Below, in pieces: positions 57,954 to 64,000 of a stretch of 64,000 nucleotides of DNA (position 1 is its first letter; each line of letters begins with the position of its first letter). Under the pieces are notes generated by a model. It was not told where the DNA came from, did no database searches, and saw only the letters and a program-made list of their open reading frames with translations. Origin of the DNA: Byssochlamys sp. IMV 00236 (Eukaryota; Ascomycota; Eurotiomycetes; Eurotiales; Thermoascaceae); NCBI GenBank assembly GCA_001931875.2, contig MSJH02000805.1:186001-250000 (forward strand), read 5' to 3'. Made by a program: the position numbers and the translations under genes.

Positions 57954-59050
57954 TCAACGACGTCGCCCGGTCCGTCTTGTCGTCGTCCCCCCACTAGTTC
58001 CAGTGCTTTTCTTCTCCTTCTGCTTCGTGCGTGAGCTTTGGGTTCTCGTGCTCCGTGTCTTTTCCGAGCCGCCTGCCTCTGCTTCGGGTTCTTCGCTGCC
58101 TTCGCTGTCCTCCTTGGCTCCATCAGTGCCTTCCTCATCCTCCTCGGCATCTTCCATCTCCTCGTCTTCTTCTGCGGGACTGGCTCTATCACTGGGTGAC
58201 TTTTTGAGCGCTTCCACTTCAACCTGGAGTCTGGTCGAGCGCGTACCGCGGGTGGCAGTACGTGTGTTGCGATTTGTTCGTCGTCCTCGAGACGGCGCTG
58301 GCGATGATCGAGGTTCTGTGGTGGAGATCACAACGTTAGCTTAGAGCTTTGACGAGAGGCGAAGGCTCTCGAACTGACCGTCTGTGTCTGCTACCGTGCT
58401 TCCTCGTCTCGATTCGGGGGGACCAGACGTCGTCGGGGATAAGGACGCCTCTACGGCCAACCGCCGTTCGAACATCAAGTCACCGTACTCGTCCTCGGGG
58501 AGTTCGAACGGACAGTAAAGTTCCTTAGAAGGGTCTGCATCGTCGGATCCCTCTGTGATAAGCGCGTCTTCCTGCAATAATCAAATTGGTCAACCACCTC
58601 CCAGCTCCACCAAGGTTGTTGGTGTATGTGCTCACCCGTTCGTCCAGCGCGGGGAGGTTATAAAGCGTTCCTAGTTTCTTCCATATCCCAGGTATCCGCG
58701 TATGTGGCTCATCGGGCGAGGCGTATCCTTGGCTTCTCATGTATTCTGCGATTGCGATCATTCTGAAATGTTTGTGCATGCCTATTCATCATGAGCGGCA
58801 CCGGTTAGCGCGACCGACTACACAGAGGTAATGACGGGTCCCACAGACCAACAGGTTTCCATCGGATGACGCCCTTTAATAATGAAGTCTCCTGTTCATC
58901 TGTCCATGGGTCGCTGACAAGATCGTAATCTGCATCTGGCCGCTTGGCGCCTGTGTTGCTGGGGGTGTCTGCGGAGGGCGGCGCACTGTCGCCTTGTGAC
59001 GGCGTCGAGGGGCCGCGCGAAGAGATCTTTGGCTTCTTCTTGGGAGGCAT
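57954..59050 (-). CDS. eaf7: NuA4 histone acetyltransferase subunit Eaf7 (MRGBP/CT20 family)
   Basis: Exons 59050-58849, 58781-58636, 58571-58379 and 58315-57954 give 300 residues. The conserved CT20 domain is assembled over three exons: WTDEQETSLLKGVIRWKPVG, MHKHFRMIAIAEYMRSQGY, HTRIPGIWKKLGTLYNLPAL, then the FELPEDEYGDLMFERRL stretch. Eaf7 is a subunit of the NuA4 histone acetyltransferase and pairs with Eaf3 and Eaf5. The N-terminus (MPPKKKPK) looks like a nuclear localisation signal. The C-terminal 120 residues are low complexity, alternating acidic (EEDEEMEDAEEDEEG) and basic TRRTGRRR segments, as usual for this family. It diverges from the gamma-tubulin complex gene across 321 bp. Confidence 0.9.
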
Positions 59051-59371
59051 TGTTGCCTATAAACTTGGGATCGAAAATGACTCTCAAGATCGCAGTCGTA
59101 GAAAGCGTGGGGACTACAATCCGCTGGTCAAGCTGTAAGCTCCGCGTTCCGCGCTCGTGACGAGTTCCGGCGGAGGAAACGGAGGAAAGTTGTTCCCAAT
59201 TAAGATGTGGTCTGTGCACATGTCGCGGGACGCCTATTCCAAGAAGGTACTAGCGCTTTATCTGCCATGTGACTTTCCTCGACGCGGGCAAAAGCGCGTG
59301 TTTGCAGTTGCTGATAAGATCCATGTTCAAGTCTGCAATGGCCTCACTTCCTACCATTGTGGGCCATCACA
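59051..59371. promoter_or_regulatory. divergent promoter region (Eaf7 / GCP-like)
   Basis: A 321-bp spacer between two start codons. No recognised motif. Confidence 0.5.
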
Positions 59372-62343
59372 ATGAATCTACCAGAGGATAATGTAGATCC
59401 TTTCACAGACCGCGACCTATGGAGGTCCTCTGCATTTACTTTCCAGCCGTTGCAGCCGTTGGAACATCCGCGATGGGACGACGACCTGCCTGGTAAGTCT
59501 GCCCTGTCACGGCTGATCACAGTGCTGATGGAAAGAATCCGCCAATAGATCTTGCGCGTGATGTCTTCCAGAACCCATTGGGTCTGATCGAAAAGGACCC
59601 AACCACGGTCTTTCAGCTTGACGTTTTTGGGACCAACCCTTATGCCCTCGAGTCCATCGTTCAGCGCAAGTTGTCCACTGAAGAGCCTAGTATTCCTTCA
59701 ATCCAGGAAACTGAAGAGAAAGGTTCCTGCAAAGAGGAGGAGCCTGACAACATATGGTCTCTGGATGGTCTTACGGCGGAAGACGTCGCGCAGTCTCAGC
59801 TGAAATCATGGGACGGGTTTTCCCAGCCAGCCTTCGAGGAACCTGTTTCTGCATACCTAAGTGAATCAGGAGCCCATGGGTTTGATACCGCGTTATCTTA
59901 TCAAGCGTCTCTGACTGGGCTGGAGGACTCAGGTCGTCTTGTGCAGTCGGCTATTTTCTTCCAATCGCTTTTCCGCCTCGGGCTGGGTTGGAACTCCGTC
60001 TTATTCCGATATAATGAGCAGAAACGGACCTTTGAGAAGGAACTCAGAGACGTGCGAATCTCTGGCGTCAGTCTTCCTGCAGTTGATGGAGTGATCAAGG
60101 ACATCTCCCAGTGTGGGACCGATTTGCAGAGGATCAGAGCATTCGTACGCACGAATCCCGCTGTGTCTGACCAGCCGACTGCTCTGTCGACGCTGGCAGC
60201 TGCGACGACGGTCATTGTGTACAGTCTCGAAAAACAACTCTCCGAGCGTTACGACCAACAGAGGTCGTTGCTTCAGATTCAAACATTGTTCCAGCGATGC
60301 GGCGACCTGGTCGGCACTTTGGTCAATATCATAGACGCCGTCGAGAAAGTTAAGACTGAAGGTGAAGTGGTCTCTACTGTGCTGGCCAGATGTGATCACT
60401 TCTCTCAGCGCTTTGTCTGGATGGCAGACTTACTACACGAGCTTACCTTCCGTGTCACCCAGCCATGGCTTAGACTGGTAGAAACGTGGCTCGGGCTACG
60501 GGGCGAAGAAAATGCACTGCCTGAGCTTACAAAGAACGGGTTTATCGAAGCAGAATATTTTGAGGATCCTACTGGACGAAAGACCGAGCCAAAGATCGTC
60601 GATTACCTTTATCATCCTGAGATGATGCCTTCTTTTATACCAGAGCAGCAAGCACGCCTTATCTTTGAAAGCGGACGGAGTCTTCGCCTTCTCAAACAGT
60701 CGCATCCCAGGCATCCAATTGGCAGGTGTGACATATTGCAAGCTACCTCTCCGCCCGCTCTCCATTGTGCGATCTCATTCCAGGACATTGAAAGAATCCA
60801 GGGGAAGGCTAGTGATTATGAGTATCGGCTGCGCACAGAGATCCTGAGATATATCAGAGGTGATTCCGCGCAGATCAAGTCTTCGTTTCCACATGGCAAT
60901 GAAGATGGAGATACGAATGAAATTGAGATGATCGATGATCCAATCAAGCACACCTTTGAAATCATCGATGTCGACGATGAGAAACATGTCACTGGTCTGC
61001 TGGCAGACTCTTCGTCTCTAGAATCGGACAAGCTATATACGATCCTTGCTGGTAGCGATGGTCTGAATATCGAGGAGGCCATGACTAGTGACAGCCCATT
61101 CGGACCACCACTCATGTCAGCCTTCCATCTGTCACTTGCACCCATCATATCAGCCCAGGCGCGGCTCATTGATTTCTCCTGTCTCCACCTCCTCTTTAAA
61201 GAGCAGAAAATCAGATTCCATCTTCATCTACAGTGGCGGTTCCAGCTTCTAGGTGATGGTATCTTCGGATCTCGTCTTTCCAATTCTCTATTCGATCCAG
61301 AGATGAATAGTGGCGAGCGCAGATCTGGCGTGATGCGCAGCGGCGTTCACACCGGTTTGCGTCTAGGAAGCCGCGATACCTGGCCGCCAGCAAGTTCAGA
61401 ACTGCGTCTCGTCCTCATGGGCTTACTCACGGAATGTTATGCTGCCAGTGATAATTCCTCAACTGCAACCACAACACCAGGTACCATGCCTCGAGGTACC
61501 GAAAACGAACTCCCCGGAGGCCTCAGCTTCGCTATCCGCGACCTATCCGGCAACGAGCTGTCCAAATGCAAAGACCCAAACGCCGTCGAAGCCCTTGATT
61601 TTCTCCGTCTGCAATACAAGCCACCTCCCATTCTCGAACCGATCATTACCCCCCGCAGCCTACGCAAATACGACCAACTCTTCAAATACCTCCTCCGCCT
61701 ACTACGCATGATCTCCGTCGTCCGTGGCCTCATCCGCGACTCGACAGCCCGCACCTCCCTATCCGGCGACACGCACAACCTCTTCCAAAAATTCCGCGTC
61801 GACGCCCAACACTTCATCCTCTCCATCAGCGACTACACCTTCCACATCGCCGTCGGCATCCCCTGGCACCGCTTCGAAGCCACCCTCTCGAAAATCGAAC
61901 GCTGTCTCGACCGCGGCGATATCGACGGCACCATCGAAACCGCCCACTCCCTCCCTCATCTCCGCGACTATCACGAAGACACGCTCGATCAGATCCTTTT
62001 CGCTCTCTTCCGAACCAAACGCCACGCGCAGGCAGGTCAGCTCCTAGACGATATCTGCGGAACGATCCTTGCGTTCGCGCCACTGTCCAGACTCGATGGC
62101 GAGAACGGAGTCAGACATCAGAGTGAGAAGGCTGTGTTTCAGCTACATGTCACCCTGCGGAAGCAAATTCATTCCTTCGTGAGCTACTTGCGCGGTTTGG
62201 ATGCTAGGAAGGTCTCTTCTAGGTCGGGAGGACTAGGCAGCTCGGGGATGATGTTCGCAAGTGGTAGTAGTGGAAATGGTAATGACGCGACAAGTGTCTT
62301 TGAGCAATTACTTCTGAAGTTGGATATGAAGCAGTATTATTGA
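59372..62343 (+). CDS. gamma-tubulin complex component, GCP5/GCP6-like (Spc97/Spc98 family)
   Basis: Exons 59372-59492 and 59549-62343 give 971 residues, with the junction RWDDDLP/DLARDVFQNPLG. The N-terminal gamma-TuRC region includes FFQSLFRLGLGWNSVLFRYN and later FVWMADLLHELTFRVTQPW. The C-terminal Spc97/98 (GRIP2) half contains the helical run LRKYDQLFKYLLRLLRMIS and FRVDAQHFILSISDYTFHIA, ending at MKQYY. Family members bind gamma-tubulin and form the ring that nucleates microtubules at spindle pole bodies. The sequence is too diverged from GCP2/GCP3 to be Spc97 or Spc98 proper, so GCP5 or GCP6 (A. nidulans GcpE/GcpF) is most likely. I cannot separate these two by eye. A long acidic insert lies at about residues 470-560. 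Confidence 0.82.
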
Positions 62344-62722
62344 CGCAGTCGTCTGAGAGGGCACATTCTCTTCTTTCACTTGTACATAGATATACACTAT
62401 TGTATCTTATTGATCAGAAAGATCAGTGCGAGTCTATAAATAGATAAAAAGCCAGTCAGTCTTGGACTTGTGCAATTACTGGAGACGTCATGTTGCTCAT
62501 ACCGGGGATAATCTCAGTGATGAATAGAATATGTCAGTATATGTTTCCATCCAATTGTATTTCTATAAGTTTATAAAGTTCCGAGACTTCGTTTATGGAC
62601 CGTTTATCTATAGCCTGACCATGAGATTATAACGCCTTAACCCATGACGAAATTCCGATCGTCTGTGTGATATCCCGTGCTGAAGAACAACCGACACCAA
62701 AAACCCACCCGCTAGATATCTA
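62344..62722. other. convergent intergenic region
   Basis: A 379-bp AT-rich spacer between the GCP-like and nitrate reductase 3' ends. No coding signal. Confidence 0.6.
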
Positions 62723-64000
62723 CTAGAAGAACACCATAAGGGATTCATCCCATCCCATAGCTAAAAGCGCCTCACGAGCTGCTTTCTCCATCGCGGGAGG
62801 ACCGCAGACGAGCACCATGCATTCATCGACTGGAGATGCGTACTCTTTTAGAAGCTCTGCTGAAATACGCCCTCTACGGCCCGTCCAGCTATCGGGCGCT
62901 TTGCTCAGGGTGTGGATTATAGTGCATCGGTCCGGGTTCTCCGCAGCGTAAGTGTCGAGTTCTGTCCGGCAGAGGATATCCTCTTCTAGCCGGTTGCCGT
63001 CTAGCAGGACGCAGGTGGTTGGGTCCTGCTTATCCTGCATGACGGCGCGAAGCACCTGGAACGGGGGTGTAATACCACTGCCGCCGGTGATCATGCGGAA
63101 TGAGCGAACGTGGTGTTCTTTGCCCTTGAAGATAACGTTGCCATTGCCACGGTACTCGAATTTGCCAGTTGGACCCTTGAATTCGACCATTGTGCCAAGA
63201 GGGAGCTTTTCGAGGGCCATGGTCATCTTGCCGCCCGGGGTTGTAGCCGTCTCAAAGTATACCTTTACCAGCACCTCCAGAAAACCTTGTTGGTTCACCT
63301 CTGAGACGGGCGTGTAAGATCTAATGATGGATTCATCCGTGGAAGGATGTTTGACCTTCATCATGAGATGCTGACCGACAGGCAGACCCAAGGTCTGCTT
63401 CTCATGCTCCAGCTTGAATATGAAGATTCTAGTGTCCCAAGAAATCACTTTCTTCTCGACCAGTGGTGCCTTAGTCCAAAAGCGGGATTGCAAGAACACA
63501 TCACGCGGCTCCGTTGATTCTTCCGGCTTTGAACCGTTCTTCAGTTTCTCCTGAGAGACCTTGTCGAGTGTGCCGATATGGTAATCGGGCATCATCGCCT
63601 TGGCGGTTTCGCTGTCTGTGGAGAGACATTAGCATTACAGTTTCTGCTAACAGATCTGAAGGTAGCTTACGGATAGCAAGGAACTCCTCAGATGCATCCG
63701 TTGCAGCGGCAGAGATAATACTCTGAGCACCACCTGGATGACCCTCGAGGAACTTGTTACCGTCATAGACTTCCCCGTTCACAACGAACCAAGGCGCTTC
63801 AGCAGTGGTGTGTTTCTGAAGTTCTTCGAGACTGATGATTCTATTAACGCCTTCTTTCTTCATATTGATCTCTTGCACGGGCTCCGGTGCTTTCGGTGGT
63901 TCTCCGTCGAGCCTCTCGCCCCAATTGCCGTTGGTTAGATCGCCACCTTCTTTCTTAACCCGTTCCATCCATCCAGGAATGCTCAGGGTTGGGTGAGTCG
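62723..64000 (-). CDS. niaD: nitrate reductase [NAD(P)H], 3' part (cut by window edge)
   Basis: Two exons are visible: the edge to 63671, and 63615-62723. They join across a GTAAGC...CACAG intron to give EEFLAIHSETAKAMMPDYHI, typical of fungal nitrate reductase. The visible part starts at THPTLSIPGWMERVKKEGGD, the end of the molybdenum/dimerisation region. A cytochrome b5 domain follows, with the haem motif EGHPGGAQS. The FAD domain has RSYTPVSEV and the NAD(P) domain has GGSGITPPFQVLRA and CGPPAM. The C-terminus is SLMVFF. The enzyme reduces nitrate to nitrite in the cytosol and is normally induced by nitrate and AreA. The Mo-cofactor domain and promoter lie beyond 64000, so linkage to niiA/crnA cannot be seen. 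Confidence 0.93.

Overview
The window reads as the nuclear genome of a filamentous ascomycete, most likely Eurotiales (Aspergillus/Penicillium-like). The genes carry short GT-AG introns, several with CTAAC/CTGAC-type branch points. The gene set includes niaD-type nitrate reductase, IDH2, CLASP/Stu1, Sec5, Eaf7 and a SidC-type ferrichrome synthetase beside a SidI-type ligase, an adjacency I recall from Aspergillus fumigatus. Most genes were rebuilt by joining exons by eye; the junctions given here all keep frame.

Region 1 (1-4133): about 2.6 kb with no gene I can support, then an RraA/HMG-aldolase-like gene with one intron.

Region 2 (4134-31787): a siderophore locus. A full-size ABC exporter (minus) diverges from a SidF/SidL-type N5-hydroxyornithine acyltransferase (plus). 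A SidI-type acyl-CoA ligase (minus) diverges from a 4806-residue NRPS laid out A-T-C-A-T-C-A-T-C-T-C-T-C (plus), the ferrichrome-type SidC architecture. Six exact copies of the GATA element ATCWGATAA, the SreA/HapX iron-regulon motif, lie in the intergenic parts of this block and I saw none elsewhere. Ligase and acyltransferase could supply acylated N5-hydroxyornithine, the NRPS could assemble the cyclic peptide and the ABC protein could export it. No ornithine monooxygenase (SidA) or enoyl-CoA hydratase (SidH) is in the window, so the product remains an inference.

Region 3 (31788-33000): downstream of the NRPS lies an array of GC-rich hairpins with a period of about 83 bp, a 103-base assembly gap, and a T-poor A/C-rich stretch.

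Region 4 (33001-64000): mostly conserved housekeeping genes. In order: stu1/CLASP with two coding minisatellites, a basic-secretory-protein metallopeptidase, mitochondrial mL44, a three-exon small membrane protein, a PfkB-family kinase, adenylyl cyclase-associated protein, an Atos-family protein, Fyv7, Sec5, IDH2, Eaf7, a GCP5/6-like gamma-tubulin complex protein, and the 3' part of nitrate reductase, which runs off the right edge.
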